Shown here: piece after piece, positions 8,654 through 17,306 of the stretch
How positions within the stretch are numbered: the stretch's first letter is position 1
How the letters are laid out: each line of letters opens with the position of its first letter
DNA from: Leptospira noumeaensis
Lineage (GTDB): Bacteria > Spirochaetota > Leptospiria > Leptospirales > Leptospiraceae
Assembly: GCF_004770765.1 (NCBI RefSeq)
Contig: NZ_RQFK01000026.1
Span: 1,432,546-1,496,545, forward strand
Direction: 5' to 3'
DNA: 64,000 bases
Translations under genes and position numbers: made by a program
The notes under the pieces: model-generated
Databases searched by the model: none
Told to the model about the DNA's origin: nothing
The model's input: only the letters and a program-made list of their open reading frames with translations

Positions 8654-9289
8654 ATGTTACAAAATAGTTCTATAAATGTATCAAGAAAGTTTATCACAAT
8701 TTTGCTCAGTCTGGCAGTGATCATTTCTTGCAGATCCAGTGCAGATTTTGATCATTATTATCCGGGTATCAATCAGAATTCTTTTTATATCACTAACTAT
8801 AGAATTCCAGATTTTTACAATAAACATAAAATCATAATCAATGATAATATAATCCATTTGGGACCTGGAATTATTTTTCCAGCCGAAGTAAAGGGAGGTT
8901 ATTTAAATCAAAAAGAAATTATAGAAAATTTTTATAAAACGTCAATATGTGAAAGTATCCTTAATTCTGATCCAAACAACGTTTATACCTTTGAATATAA
9001 TTTTGAAAACCCCGCAGAAGAAAATCGGCTATTATATGCTTTTTCTATCCTGTCGATTTATCTAATACCAAACACTAAATCCGTTACCTACACGCTAACA
9101 ACTAAGTATTCGATCAATAATGTAGTTAGAAAAGAATATACGAATACAAAAATTGTTAAATTTTTTGATTGGCTACCACTCGCTCCTTATGCGCTTTTCG
9201 TCGAACCGTACAAGGAAAAGGAATCATATCTCTTTTATTTGTTAATGAAAGAAACAAATAAAAAAATTGAGAAAGATTTTTTTCGTTAA
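8654..9289 (+). CDS. Predicted lipoprotein of unknown function
   Basis: About 211 residues. The N-terminus has a basic stretch and a hydrophobic core ending in the lipobox-like VIISC (SRKFITILLSLAVIISC), so export and lipidation are likely. The rest is rich in Tyr, Asn and Ile and resembles no family I know. Codon use is more AT-rich than its neighbours. A GTG at 8645 is an alternative start; neither start has a convincing ribosome site. It converges on the transporter gene, with the two stop codons overlapping by 4 nt. Confidence 0.7.
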   Translation: MLQNSSINVSRKFITILLSLAVIISCRSSADFDHYYPGINQNSFYITNYRIPDFYNKHKIIINDNIIHLGPGIIFPAEVKGGYLNQKEIIENFYKTSICESILNSDPNNVYTFEYNFENPAEENRLLYAFSILSIYLIPNTKSVTYTLTTKYSINNVVRKEYTNTKIVKFFDWLPLAPYALFVEPYKEKESYLFYLLMKETNKKIEKDFFR

Positions 9290-10491
9290 CTTCCCATAAA
9301 CGGTGATTCTTTTAACCAAAATACCATCACAAAATTAATCAGTGATAAAATGAGTAGGATATAAAGAAACGATATCATTCCGAAGAAGTTTAGTCCTAAG
9401 ATAAATAAAATGCCAGAGACTTGTCCTACTAGAAGTAACAATCCTTGCGAAGTTGATTCTGGTGCAGGGGATGTGATCTCCGCACAGTATTGGAATCCGA
9501 TAGGGGCTCCAATCCCGAGGAGAAAAAATCCAATGATCACGGAACCTGTGAGTAGGAAAATAAATCCTTGGAATAAGGTGAATAAACAAAGTCCTAAGAG
9601 AAATCCAGCCATCGCAATGATAAGGAATAATTTTCTTTTTTGTAATTTGTCAGATAACGGCGGTATGATGATTCCACCGATGATTCCTGAAATCAGCATC
9701 ACTCCACCAACAAGTCCTGATTCGTCGATATTCAGTCCTTTGATTTCACAAATTTGATCAATACAAGTGCTGACTGCATTGAAGACCCCAAGACCAATGA
9801 GAAATAAAAATAGAATTTTTTTCATGTCCTTCTGTTTCCATAAAAAACGAAGTCCTTCCAAGAACGGGAGTTCATGGTCTTCGCCGTGAGTGCTTGGAGA
9901 AGTCGGAGGTTTTTCTTTGATGAGCAGAAGAAAGAGAATGGCGGAAGCCACAGAAACAAAACCGTAAATCATCATGACTTGTGGAATGGAATTTCCTGAT
10001 TGGAGTAAGATGGGTGTCAGGATCATCACAAGAATGATTCCGAGAAATTGAGCGAGAGTTCCCAGGGCAACGGCAGTGGCTCTTTCTTGGATGGGGAACC
10101 ACAATACACTTATCTTTGTGACGGCGTTAAGTAAAAAAGGTTGTGCTACGGCCAAACCAATTTGGCAGATTAATACAATGGAATAGTCGGCAGCATAAAT
10201 TCCTTTGAGTAATCCACAAACTCCTGTTAGTATGGCTCCAAACCCAACTCCTTTTTTGATCCCATACGTATCAATCACGTAAGAAGCAGGAATCGCAATG
10301 ATGACAAAAACGCCGAGAAATACGAGTGAGAGCAAATCGATCTGTAAAGGGCTTACTTGATAAAACTCTTTGGCGTCTCGGGCAATGGGAGCAAAGGTCA
10401 ACCATTGCAAACAAATGGTAGCAGTGATGACAATATAGGCAAATAACACGACCCAGCGGTAGGAATATAATTTTGGAGTGTTTTGGCTCAT
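9286..10491 (-). CDS. MFS transporter, FLVCR (SLC49)-like
   Basis: A 401-residue protein with about 12 predicted membrane helices. The N-terminal half matches the FLVCR branch of the major facilitator superfamily: YRWVVL at the start, CLQWLTFAPIA, VFVIIAIPASYVIDTYG, IGLAVAQPFLLN, and VLWFPIQERATA. Animal FLVCR proteins move haem, choline or ethanolamine; the cargo here is unknown. Its start region faces the FGGY-kinase operon across 243 nt that hold a copy of the TetR-type operator, so co-regulation is likely. Confidence 0.85.
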   Translation of the reverse strand: MSQNTPKLYSYRWVVLFAYIVITATICLQWLTFAPIARDAKEFYQVSPLQIDLLSLVFLGVFVIIAIPASYVIDTYGIKKGVGFGAILTGVCGLLKGIYAADYSIVLICQIGLAVAQPFLLNAVTKISVLWFPIQERATAVALGTLAQFLGIILVMILTPILLQSGNSIPQVMMIYGFVSVASAILFLLLIKEKPPTSPSTHGEDHELPFLEGLRFLWKQKDMKKILFLFLIGLGVFNAVSTCIDQICEIKGLNIDESGLVGGVMLISGIIGGIIIPPLSDKLQKRKLFLIIAMAGFLLGLCLFTLFQGFIFLLTGSVIIGFFLLGIGAPIGFQYCAEITSPAPESTSQGLLLLVGQVSGILFILGLNFFGMISFLYILLILSLINFVMVFWLKESPFMGS

Positions 10492-10614
10492 GGGGACTCC
10501 CTTTTTCTACGATCTACGGATTTGGTATCAAAACAACCGTTCGGAATAAATTCTCTCATGGAGAAATCCCGACGGAAAATGATTTGCCATCCGAGCCGAT
10601 GATTCTAAATCTTT

Positions 10615-10630
10615 GTGAGTCATCACTCAC
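10615..10630. promoter_or_regulatory. Second copy of the TetR-type operator core
   Basis: GTGAGTCATCACTCAC has 6-bp inverted arms around CATC. Read on the minus strand it shares 15 consecutive bases, TGAGTGATGACTCAC, with the centre of the 38-bp palindrome at 7814-7851. It lies between the divergent transporter (start 10491) and kinase operon (start 10735). The 243-nt gap shows nothing else clear. Confidence 0.72.
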
Positions 10631-10734
10631 TTTTTTCTAGTTCCAGGAGAAAAACGAAAAGTCCTTTCGGATAGCACTCTGGAGCGGGGAAAAAGAGGCA
10701 GGAATGCGTGAAAAAGCGAACGGACGGAGATCAC

Positions 10735-12333
10735 ATGGAATCTGGATATATACTGACTTACGATATCGGCACAACGGGGGTCAAAACCTGTCTCTTCCGG
10801 ATGTCAGAGGCTTTGGAGCTTGTGCATTCAGCATCAAAGGAATATTCGATCCAACTTCTGGACAATGGGGGAGCCGAACAAAATCCGGAAGATTGGTGGT
10901 TCTCTATGAAAGAAACCACAACACAGATTTTGACCCAATCCAAAATCCAACCAGAGTCCATCCAAGGAATTTCCTTTTGTTCGCAAATGCAAGGTTTGGT
11001 GCTCACCGATGCAAACTTTCAAGTAGTTCGCCCTGCGATGAGTTATATGGACCAAAGGGCCACCAAAGAAATACAAAAAGGAATTGTTCACGGTATAAAA
11101 ATTGAAGGCATCAATGCCATAAAACTTTTGTTATCTCTTTGGATTACGGGGGCAGTTGCTGCTAGTGTCAAAGATCCAATTTGGAAATACAAATGGGTCG
11201 AAAAAAACGAACCAGAATTATTTTCAAAAGTAAAGTGGTGGTTTGACGTAAAAGAATATTTAATCGCTCGCTCAACGAACGAAGCAGTGATGACAAGAGA
11301 TTCTGCGTTTGCTACTTTTTTATATAACTCAAGGGTAGGGAAAGGAAATTGGAGTCCTCTTTTGTGTAAGTTATTCGGTGTTCGTTTGGATCATTTACCA
11401 AAGATTGTGAATTCTTCTGATCGAGTGGGTGGACTCACAAAAGAAGCAGCAGCATATTTGGGTTTAAAAGAAAACATATCTGTGTTTGGTGGTGGTGGAG
11501 ATGCCTCACTCATTGGTGTGGGAGCTGGTGCCGTAAGTGAAGGTGACACACATATCTATGCAGGAACTTCTGGTTGGATCGGAACCGTTACCAAAAAAAG
11601 AACTGTGGATATAGAAGCAAGGATTGCTTCCATTGTTGGTGCAAGAGAAGGTTATTATAATTATTTTGGGGAACAAGAAACATCAGGGAAATGTTTACAA
11701 TGGGTGAGAGACCACTTGGCCTTAGATGAAATCGATTTGTACTTAGAAAAAAAGAAAATCACAGATGGCCCCGATGCCGTATATGAAAGTTTATTCGAGT
11801 TTATGTTCGATTCGATTAAAGATACGGAACCTGGTTCGCAGGGAGTGATTTTTACTCCTTGGCTTCACGGAAACCGTTGTCCTTTTGAAGACCCAAAAGC
11901 ACGAGGGATATTCTTTAACATCAGTTTGCATACTGGAAAAAGAACTCTCATCCGTGCGGTAGTGGAAGGCATTCTTTTTCATAAACGTTGGATTTTAGAA
12001 CTTTCTGATAAAAAGATTTCTACATCAGAAACCATTCGATTTGTCGGAGGAGTGGCAAGGTCTGCCTTTATCTGTCAGTTGTTAGCTGATATCACGGGAA
12101 AAACCATTGAAAGAGTGGTTCATCCCGAAAACGTTGGTGCGATGGGAGCCGCTGCCATTGTAGCTTTTGGAATTGGAAAAATTCAAAAATTTGAAGATAT
12201 CAAGTCAATGATTCCCATCCAAGACAGATGGACTCCTAATCCGAAACACAAAGAAATTTATGATAAAAACTTTAAGGTCTTTAAGAAACTTTATCAAAAT
12301 AATAAAAACAATTTTGCAATTTTAAATACATAG
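10735..12333 (+). CDS. FGGY-family carbohydrate kinase (xylulokinase/glycerol kinase superfamily)
   Basis: A 532-residue kinase. It has the N-terminal phosphate-binding motif TYDIGTTGVKTCLF, the catalytic-region QNPEDWW, the second domain VFGGGGDASLIGVGAG and the C-terminal FGGY signature region IRFVGGVARSAF with GAMGAAAIVAFG. It should phosphorylate a sugar or polyol using ATP; similarity is general and the substrate cannot be assigned. The ATG at 10735 has GGAG 6 nt upstream; a GTG at 10708 is an unlikely alternative. It is the first gene of an operon with an APH-type kinase and glpD, placed behind a TetR-type operator. Confidence 0.88.
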   Translation: MESGYILTYDIGTTGVKTCLFRMSEALELVHSASKEYSIQLLDNGGAEQNPEDWWFSMKETTTQILTQSKIQPESIQGISFCSQMQGLVLTDANFQVVRPAMSYMDQRATKEIQKGIVHGIKIEGINAIKLLLSLWITGAVAASVKDPIWKYKWVEKNEPELFSKVKWWFDVKEYLIARSTNEAVMTRDSAFATFLYNSRVGKGNWSPLLCKLFGVRLDHLPKIVNSSDRVGGLTKEAAAYLGLKENISVFGGGGDASLIGVGAGAVSEGDTHIYAGTSGWIGTVTKKRTVDIEARIASIVGAREGYYNYFGEQETSGKCLQWVRDHLALDEIDLYLEKKKITDGPDAVYESLFEFMFDSIKDTEPGSQGVIFTPWLHGNRCPFEDPKARGIFFNISLHTGKRTLIRAVVEGILFHKRWILELSDKKISTSETIRFVGGVARSAFICQLLADITGKTIERVVHPENVGAMGAAAIVAFGIGKIQKFEDIKSMIPIQDRWTPNPKHKEIYDKNFKVFKKLYQNNKNNFAILNT

Positions 12334-12348
12334 GTTCGGGAAAAGGAA

Positions 12349-13200
12349 ATGGACTATCAAAACAAAGAATACAGTAAAACAAGTTTGGGGAAACCTTTTG
12401 CAATCGGAAGGTCGGCAGATCTATTTGCTTTACCGGAAAATCAAATTCTGAAACTTTTTTTTCCTGAGGCAAAGGAATCGGAAATTGATTTAGAAGTAAC
12501 AAACACCATCGAAGCCCATAAACAAGGTGCAACGAAGATGCGTTGTTATGGAAAAGCCAAAGTGGAGAACAGGTTTGGAATTATTTTTGACAGGTTGAAT
12601 GGAATTTCACTTACAAAACTTCCTGACAAAAATCCCTTGGAGCTCTTCCAGATCGCAGGAAAACTTGCAAAGTTACACTACGAAATTCATCAGTTAAAAT
12701 CAGAACGTTTTAAAGACATAAAAGAAATCTTAAACCATTGTCTGGAATCTGCACCACTTTCATTTTTAAACGCGACAGAAAAAGAAAAAGCCAAAACATA
12801 TATCGCAACTCTTCCCAATGGAAATTCCATTTTGCATTTGGATTTCCATCCAGAAAATGTAATCGTAGAAGGGAAAGACGAAATCATCATTGATTGGATG
12901 ACAGCAGCCAAAGGAAGTCCTGCCGCCGATGTTGCCTTCACCTTTCTTTTGTTTACCGATGGAGAACTTTGGCCGGGAACACCAAAATTAAAAATTATTT
13001 TTTATACAATCATCAGAAAGTTCATCCTAGGTGGGTATTTGAAAGCCTATAAAAAACTTAGCGGGATTACGGATGCAGAAATTTCTGCTTGGAGACTTCC
13101 TGCACTCATTCTACGGATGGGACTTTGGGATATCGCAAGTGAAAGGGATGGATTAAGGTCACAAGCCATTCGTTTGTTAGCTAATGGTGGCGAAGTATGA
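12349..13200 (+). CDS. APH/choline-kinase-fold phosphotransferase
   Basis: A 283-residue protein kinase-like fold enzyme. The catalytic loop HLDFHPENV supplies the Asp and Asn, and IIDWMTAAKG is the DFG-equivalent metal-binding motif. The N-terminal nucleotide lobe is short. Such enzymes phosphorylate small molecules such as choline, homoserine, sugars or antibiotics; nothing here points to drug resistance. AGGAA immediately precedes the ATG. It lies 15 nt after the FGGY kinase and overlaps glpD by 4 nt (ATGA), so the three are cotranscribed and probably serve one catabolic route. Confidence 0.82.
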   Translation: MDYQNKEYSKTSLGKPFAIGRSADLFALPENQILKLFFPEAKESEIDLEVTNTIEAHKQGATKMRCYGKAKVENRFGIIFDRLNGISLTKLPDKNPLELFQIAGKLAKLHYEIHQLKSERFKDIKEILNHCLESAPLSFLNATEKEKAKTYIATLPNGNSILHLDFHPENVIVEGKDEIIIDWMTAAKGSPAADVAFTFLLFTDGELWPGTPKLKIIFYTIIRKFILGGYLKAYKKLSGITDAEISAWRLPALILRMGLWDIASERDGLRSQAIRLLANGGEV

Positions 13201-14801
13201 ATTTAAAGTTAGATCGTTTTATTGAAACTTACAAGGGTGAAGAGTTTGATGTCACGATCATCGGTGGTGGAATCACTGGAGCAACTTTGGCTTACGAAGT
13301 GGCTAGTCGTGGTTATACGGTGGCTTTGGTGGAAAAAAAAGACTTTGGTGGGGCCACTTCTGCAGCTACAGGAAAGTTGATTCACGGTGGCCTTCGTTAT
13401 CTCAAACAATTTGAAATTGGTTTAGTTCGAGAGGCTTTAAAAGAAAGAAGGATTCTTTCAAATATTGCACCAAATTTAGTATATCCTTATCCTATGGTAC
13501 TTCCAAAACCAGGACTCATTGCAAGGATTGGACTTTTTGTCTATGATCTGCTTTCTTTTGATAGTAAGTGGACTTGGGATGAATCCAAACAAATTCCCAA
13601 TCATCAGTATCTCAAACGAAAAGAACTCAACCAAAAAAACTTGGGTGATTTTGAAGATGCTGCTTATTTTTATGATGCGATTTGTTTGAGCCCAGAAAGA
13701 TTAACTCTGAGTTTTTTAAAATCCGCTGTTTCTTACGGGGCAAAAATTGCCAATTACACAGTGGTTGAAAATTTGATTTGGGAAGACAAAGCGGTTGTTG
13801 GGATTTTAGTTCATGATGTTTTGACAAATCAAAAACATCAAATTCGTTCTAAGGTAACGATCAATGCGTCAGGGCCTTGGACACATAACATTCTTTCTAA
13901 ATCTAGTAAAACAGAACAACCTATGCCGAAAAAACGTTCGGAAGGGATCTATATCATTACTAAAAAGTTAACAAACCTAATGACTTTGTATGTGGGTGAT
14001 AAAGGCCATTTCAGTTTCGCTCCTTGGCGTGGACATTCGATGATTGGGCCCACTGAAAAATCTTATTTTGGAAATGTGGAAGATTGGAAACTCACCAAAG
14101 AAAGTATCACCGAATTTATTGATTATATCAATGAAACATCTCATCTCAAAGAGAAGTTAACAATGGATGATGTAATTTTTGCTTACGGGGGTTTACGCCC
14201 TTTGGTTGAAAGTTCCGATGATACCTATTCCGCATCCAGAAGGTCAGAACTTTATGATCATGTTCGGGATGGAATCCAAGGACTGATTACGGCTGCCGGT
14301 GGAAAGTATACAACGAGCAGACATTTTGCAGAATCAATTTTCAAACAAATCCAAAAGAAATTGGATAAAAAATCGGGTGAAGCTATCTCCGCAAAACAAC
14401 ACTTATATGCTTCACAAATCCCGAATGTAGAAATTTTCATCCAAGGTGCAAAAAAACAAAACGCCGATTTCTCGGAAAATACCATTGATTATTTGATCCG
14501 TCATTATGGTTTACAATATGAAATCATTTTGGAACTGGCTAGAAAAACAAAAAATCTGGCAGCGGTTCTAAATGCCGATGGTGAAATTTTAGCAGAAGTA
14601 GTGTACGTGATTCGTTATGAAATGGCAAAATCGTTATCCGATATTTTCTTAAGAAGGACAGGTCTTGGCACACTTGGAATTCTTTCGGATGAAATTATGA
14701 AGGTCATCATTGATACGGCTGCCTCGGAATGGAACTGGTCGGAAGACACAAAAAAGAAAGAAACAGAGATCATTTACAAAACTTTAAAATTACCTGTGTG
14801 A
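13197..14801 (+). CDS. glpD: FAD-dependent glycerol-3-phosphate dehydrogenase
   Basis: A 534-residue flavoprotein of the GlpD/GlpA family, oxidising sn-glycerol-3-phosphate to dihydroxyacetone phosphate and passing electrons to quinone at the inner membrane. The FAD-binding Rossmann motif is TIIGGGITGATLAYEVASRG. GlpD signatures are GGATSAATGKLIHGGLRYL, FEDAAYFYDA, and the substrate-site region GLRPLVES with TAAGGKYTTSRHFAE. The ATG overlaps the previous stop (ATGA). Its place in an operon with two kinases suggests that the pathway produces glycerol-3-phosphate or a similar polyol phosphate. Confidence 0.93.
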   Translation: MNLKLDRFIETYKGEEFDVTIIGGGITGATLAYEVASRGYTVALVEKKDFGGATSAATGKLIHGGLRYLKQFEIGLVREALKERRILSNIAPNLVYPYPMVLPKPGLIARIGLFVYDLLSFDSKWTWDESKQIPNHQYLKRKELNQKNLGDFEDAAYFYDAICLSPERLTLSFLKSAVSYGAKIANYTVVENLIWEDKAVVGILVHDVLTNQKHQIRSKVTINASGPWTHNILSKSSKTEQPMPKKRSEGIYIITKKLTNLMTLYVGDKGHFSFAPWRGHSMIGPTEKSYFGNVEDWKLTKESITEFIDYINETSHLKEKLTMDDVIFAYGGLRPLVESSDDTYSASRRSELYDHVRDGIQGLITAAGGKYTTSRHFAESIFKQIQKKLDKKSGEAISAKQHLYASQIPNVEIFIQGAKKQNADFSENTIDYLIRHYGLQYEIILELARKTKNLAAVLNADGEILAEVVYVIRYEMAKSLSDIFLRRTGLGTLGILSDEIMKVIIDTAASEWNWSEDTKKKETEIIYKTLKLPV

Positions 14802-14825
14802 TCCTTTCCTGTTCTTAATTTTCGG

Positions 14826-14855
14826 CTGACAAAGATCACTTTACCCTTATACAAT
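14826..14855 (+). promoter_or_regulatory. Promoter giving a leaderless mRNA (predicted)
   Basis: CTGACA (14826-14831) and TACAAT (14850-14855) are spaced 18 bp, each one mismatch from consensus. Transcription would begin 6-7 nt downstream, at the ATG at 14862. No Shine-Dalgarno precedes that ATG, which fits a leaderless message. Confidence 0.6.
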
Positions 14856-14861
14856 CATGTT

Positions 14862-15794
14862 ATGGGCAAAGTGATCACCATTGATACCGAGTATGCAAAT
14901 ATGCCACAAGTGGCATCGGCTTATCTTCTGGAAGAGGAGGGCCATGGGGTTGTTGTCGAAACCAATACAACCCACGCCATTCCAAAGATTCTAAAGACTA
15001 TGGAGTCGGAAGGAATCAAAAGAGAAAACCTCGACTATGTCATTGTGACTCATGTGCACCTAGACCATGCGGGTGGGGCCTGGGCCTTACTCAAAGCCTG
15101 TCCGAATGCCATTCTACTGGCTCATCCCAAAACCGCCAAACACTTGATAGATCCAAGTTTACTCATTAAAAGTGCCACATCCGTCTATGGAAAAGAAAAC
15201 TTTGATTCTTTGTATGGAGAGATCAAACCTGTTCCAAAAGATAGAGTTCGTGTGATGGAAGATGGGGAATGGCTCACTTGGAAAGGCCATTCTTTTCAGT
15301 TTATCTACACAAAGGGACATGCCAACCACCACTTCTGTATTTATGATAAACAAACAAATGGAATTTATACGGGTGATTCCTTTGGAATTTCCTATCCACA
15401 TTTAGAAAATGAAAAACGGTTTATTTTCCCTACGACAACACCCACTGACTTTGATTCTGTGGAAGCCATCCATTCACTCGATCGGATTTTGGATACCGGA
15501 GCCGAAGTTGCTTATCTCACTCATTTTGGTCCCATTGGTGATTTAAAGAAAAATGCAGAGGATTTAAAAATTGGCCTTGGTTTATGCAGCGAAGCAATCG
15601 CGATGTTGGATGCGGTGCCAAAAGAAAAACGTTTGTCTTTTATGGAGACAAAGGTGGAAACAATGATCCAAACTTTAGCAAACAAAAATTCCATCACTCT
15701 GACAGAATCGGATTGGAAGTTATTACATCTGGATGTGAATTTGAATGCGCAAGGGTTAGTCTATGCGTTTGAAAAGAAACAACCAAAAGTATAA
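14862..15794 (+). CDS. Metallo-beta-lactamase-fold hydrolase
   Basis: A 310-residue MBL-fold enzyme. It has the metal-binding motif HVHLDHAGG, the later ligands in YTKGHANHH and YTGDSFG, and a C-terminal His in LTHFGPIGD, giving a binuclear Zn/Fe site. The domain order fits cytoplasmic thioesterase or lactonase-type MBL proteins; the substrate is unknown. The ATG at 14862 has no ribosome site but follows a good promoter by the right distance for a leaderless transcript. It is separated from glpD by 60 nt and is probably an independent unit. Confidence 0.87.
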   Translation: MGKVITIDTEYANMPQVASAYLLEEEGHGVVVETNTTHAIPKILKTMESEGIKRENLDYVIVTHVHLDHAGGAWALLKACPNAILLAHPKTAKHLIDPSLLIKSATSVYGKENFDSLYGEIKPVPKDRVRVMEDGEWLTWKGHSFQFIYTKGHANHHFCIYDKQTNGIYTGDSFGISYPHLENEKRFIFPTTTPTDFDSVEAIHSLDRILDTGAEVAYLTHFGPIGDLKKNAEDLKIGLGLCSEAIAMLDAVPKEKRLSFMETKVETMIQTLANKNSITLTESDWKLLHLDVNLNAQGLVYAFEKKQPKV

Positions 15795-15822
15795 ATGCCA
15801 ACATAAAAATATACTGAATCAT

Positions 15823-16296
15823 ATGAATCAGAATCTATATAAATCGAGGAATCGCTGGAGGAATTTTTTTTTACTACGATTCATTTTATTAAACCAAGTA
15901 TTATTTCTAATTTTTTTACTCTCTCAATGTTCTTTACCTTCTAAATCTAAAACGTCCCAGGAACCTCAAATCCAAATTCATTTTATATCTGATGAGTATG
16001 AAGAAACAAAATTCATTCCTTCTTCTTTATTTGAATCGAAAGACTTACTTCTGATCCTTGCAGAGTTGTCCAAAAAAGAAGATCCATCCATGCGTTTTAT
16101 TTCTACCAACCGAACCGAAGAAATTATGGAAGTGAATGGGAAAAGAAACTCTTGGTCAGAAGGTTGGGTGGTTTACGTAAATGAGGAAAGAATCGATGGA
16201 ATCCAAATGAAACGCGGTGTTCGAGTGGGGCCTAATGATAAAATCGAAATTAAATATGAGGCCGTAGAGCGCGTGTTTGGTCGCCCTAGGCCATAG
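15823..16296 (+). CDS. Predicted lipoprotein with DUF4430-like domain
   Basis: A 157-residue protein. It has an Arg-rich N-terminus and a hydrophobic core ending in the lipobox-like LLSQC, then a low-complexity linker and a C-terminal domain (MEVNGKRNSWSEGWVVYVNE, then DGIQMKRGVRVGPNDKIEIK) that resembles the DUF4430 / transcobalamin C-terminal fold, a small beta-rich ligand-binding module. An ATG at 15823 begins a sensible signal peptide; the frame is open further upstream into the MBL gene. TATACT at 15810-15815 lies at leaderless distance. It converges on fliE. Confidence 0.7.
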   Translation: MNQNLYKSRNRWRNFFLLRFILLNQVLFLIFLLSQCSLPSKSKTSQEPQIQIHFISDEYEETKFIPSSLFESKDLLLILAELSKKEDPSMRFISTNRTEEIMEVNGKRNSWSEGWVVYVNEERIDGIQMKRGVRVGPNDKIEIKYEAVERVFGRPRP

Positions 16297-16367
16297 TCCA
16301 TTGAAGGAACCAGTTCGTTTCAAAGGTAACTGATCCGTTGAAACAAATCGGTTTAATGATTTAAGTT

Positions 16368-16733
16368 TTATCTAAGAGTTGTGAGTTCTCTATAAGCTCT
16401 GACAAAACCATCAGACATTGTTTTTGCAAATGTCAAAGAGATCCGAGCCTTCTCTGCCGCAATCATCACGTCATGAAGTTCCACTGAGTTTGGATCAAAA
16501 ACAATTTTTTGTGTAAGTTCATCTGCTTCTACTTGTTGGTCATTCACTTGTTCGAAGGCTTTCTTTAAAGCATCACCAAAAGTACCAGCCACTTCATCTG
16601 GAGATTTGGCTTCATTTGTTTTCCCGTAATGACGTTCGTTCGAGCGAAAGATTCCTACCTTGTCACCTTGTGGGAGGAGGGAATGTGGTTTGTAAGTTTG
16701 GGAACTGATGTTTGAAATGCGATCAATGGACAT
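16368..16733 (-). CDS. fliE: Flagellar hook-basal body protein FliE
   Basis: A 121-residue protein. It has a variable N-terminus and the conserved helical C-terminus (FGDALKKAFEQVNDQQ, DVMIAAEKARISL, VRAYRELTTLR). FliE links the MS-ring to the proximal rod. GAGGAAAG stands a few bases before the ATG. It is the third gene of flgB-flgC-fliE on the minus strand, 101 nt after flgC. In many bacteria fliF follows directly; here two lipoprotein/MBL genes and the TetR block come first, and fliF is 10.8 kb on. Confidence 0.93.
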   Translation of the reverse strand: MSIDRISNISSQTYKPHSLLPQGDKVGIFRSNERHYGKTNEAKSPDEVAGTFGDALKKAFEQVNDQQVEADELTQKIVFDPNSVELHDVMIAAEKARISLTFAKTMSDGFVRAYRELTTLR

Positions 16734-16834
16734 GGGTCTTTCCTCATTCTAAACATCGTCCAAATTGAGAAAACCTAAAGAAAAAAATTATGTCACATTA
16801 AAAAAAGGAAAAATTACGACGGATTTGGCCGGGT

Positions 16835-17296
16835 TTACGCCCGACCGATCTCCATCGCCTTATTCATCATGGCTTTGGATCCATTGATGAGTTGGACATT
16901 GGCCTCATAGGACCGAGAAGCGGAAATCATATCTGTCATCTCCGTGACAATGTTGATGTTCGGAAGTTCGACGTATCCTTTTTTGGGGCCAGTTTGGATG
17001 GCATCGGGATGAGTTGGATCATAAGTGAGTCGTAATGGACTCATATCCTTTTCGATTTTCATCACCTTTACCCCTTTGCCTTCGCCGGGAGCGACACCAA
17101 AAGGATACACAGGGCTTTTCCAATTGGTTCTTAGGTTAATCGGTGTTAGGATGACGCGGTCACGTCTAAAGGGGCCATCTCCATTGGTATTTCTCGTTGT
17201 GGTCGAGTTCGCAATGTTATTCGAGATAACGTCCATTCTAAGTCTTTGGGCAGAAAGGCCAGTGGCAGATATATTAATCGAATCAAACATTCCCAT
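16835..17296 (-). CDS. flgC: Flagellar proximal rod protein FlgC
   Basis: A 153-residue rod protein with the N-terminal ISATGLSAQRLRMDVISNNI and the C-terminal EMTDMISASRSYEANVQLIN that form the coiled-coil rod core. AAGGAG lies 6 nt before the ATG. It is 10 nt downstream of flgB and upstream of fliE in a compact operon, and assembles in the periplasm as part of the flagellar rod. Confidence 0.96.
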   Translation of the reverse strand: MGMFDSINISATGLSAQRLRMDVISNNIANSTTTRNTNGDGPFRRDRVILTPINLRTNWKSPVYPFGVAPGEGKGVKVMKIEKDMSPLRLTYDPTHPDAIQTGPKKGYVELPNINIVTEMTDMISASRSYEANVQLINGSKAMMNKAMEIGRA

Positions 17297-17306
17297 AACT
17301 TACTCC

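Noticed and set aside
12349..13200. Antibiotic phosphotransferase
   Set aside because: The APH fold is shared with choline and sugar kinases; operon context with an FGGY kinase and glpD favours metabolism.
16317..16344. Inverted repeat GTTTCAA/TTGAAAC between the lipoprotein gene and fliE
   Set aside because: A 7-bp AT-rich stem with a 14-nt loop and no T-run is too weak to call a terminator.
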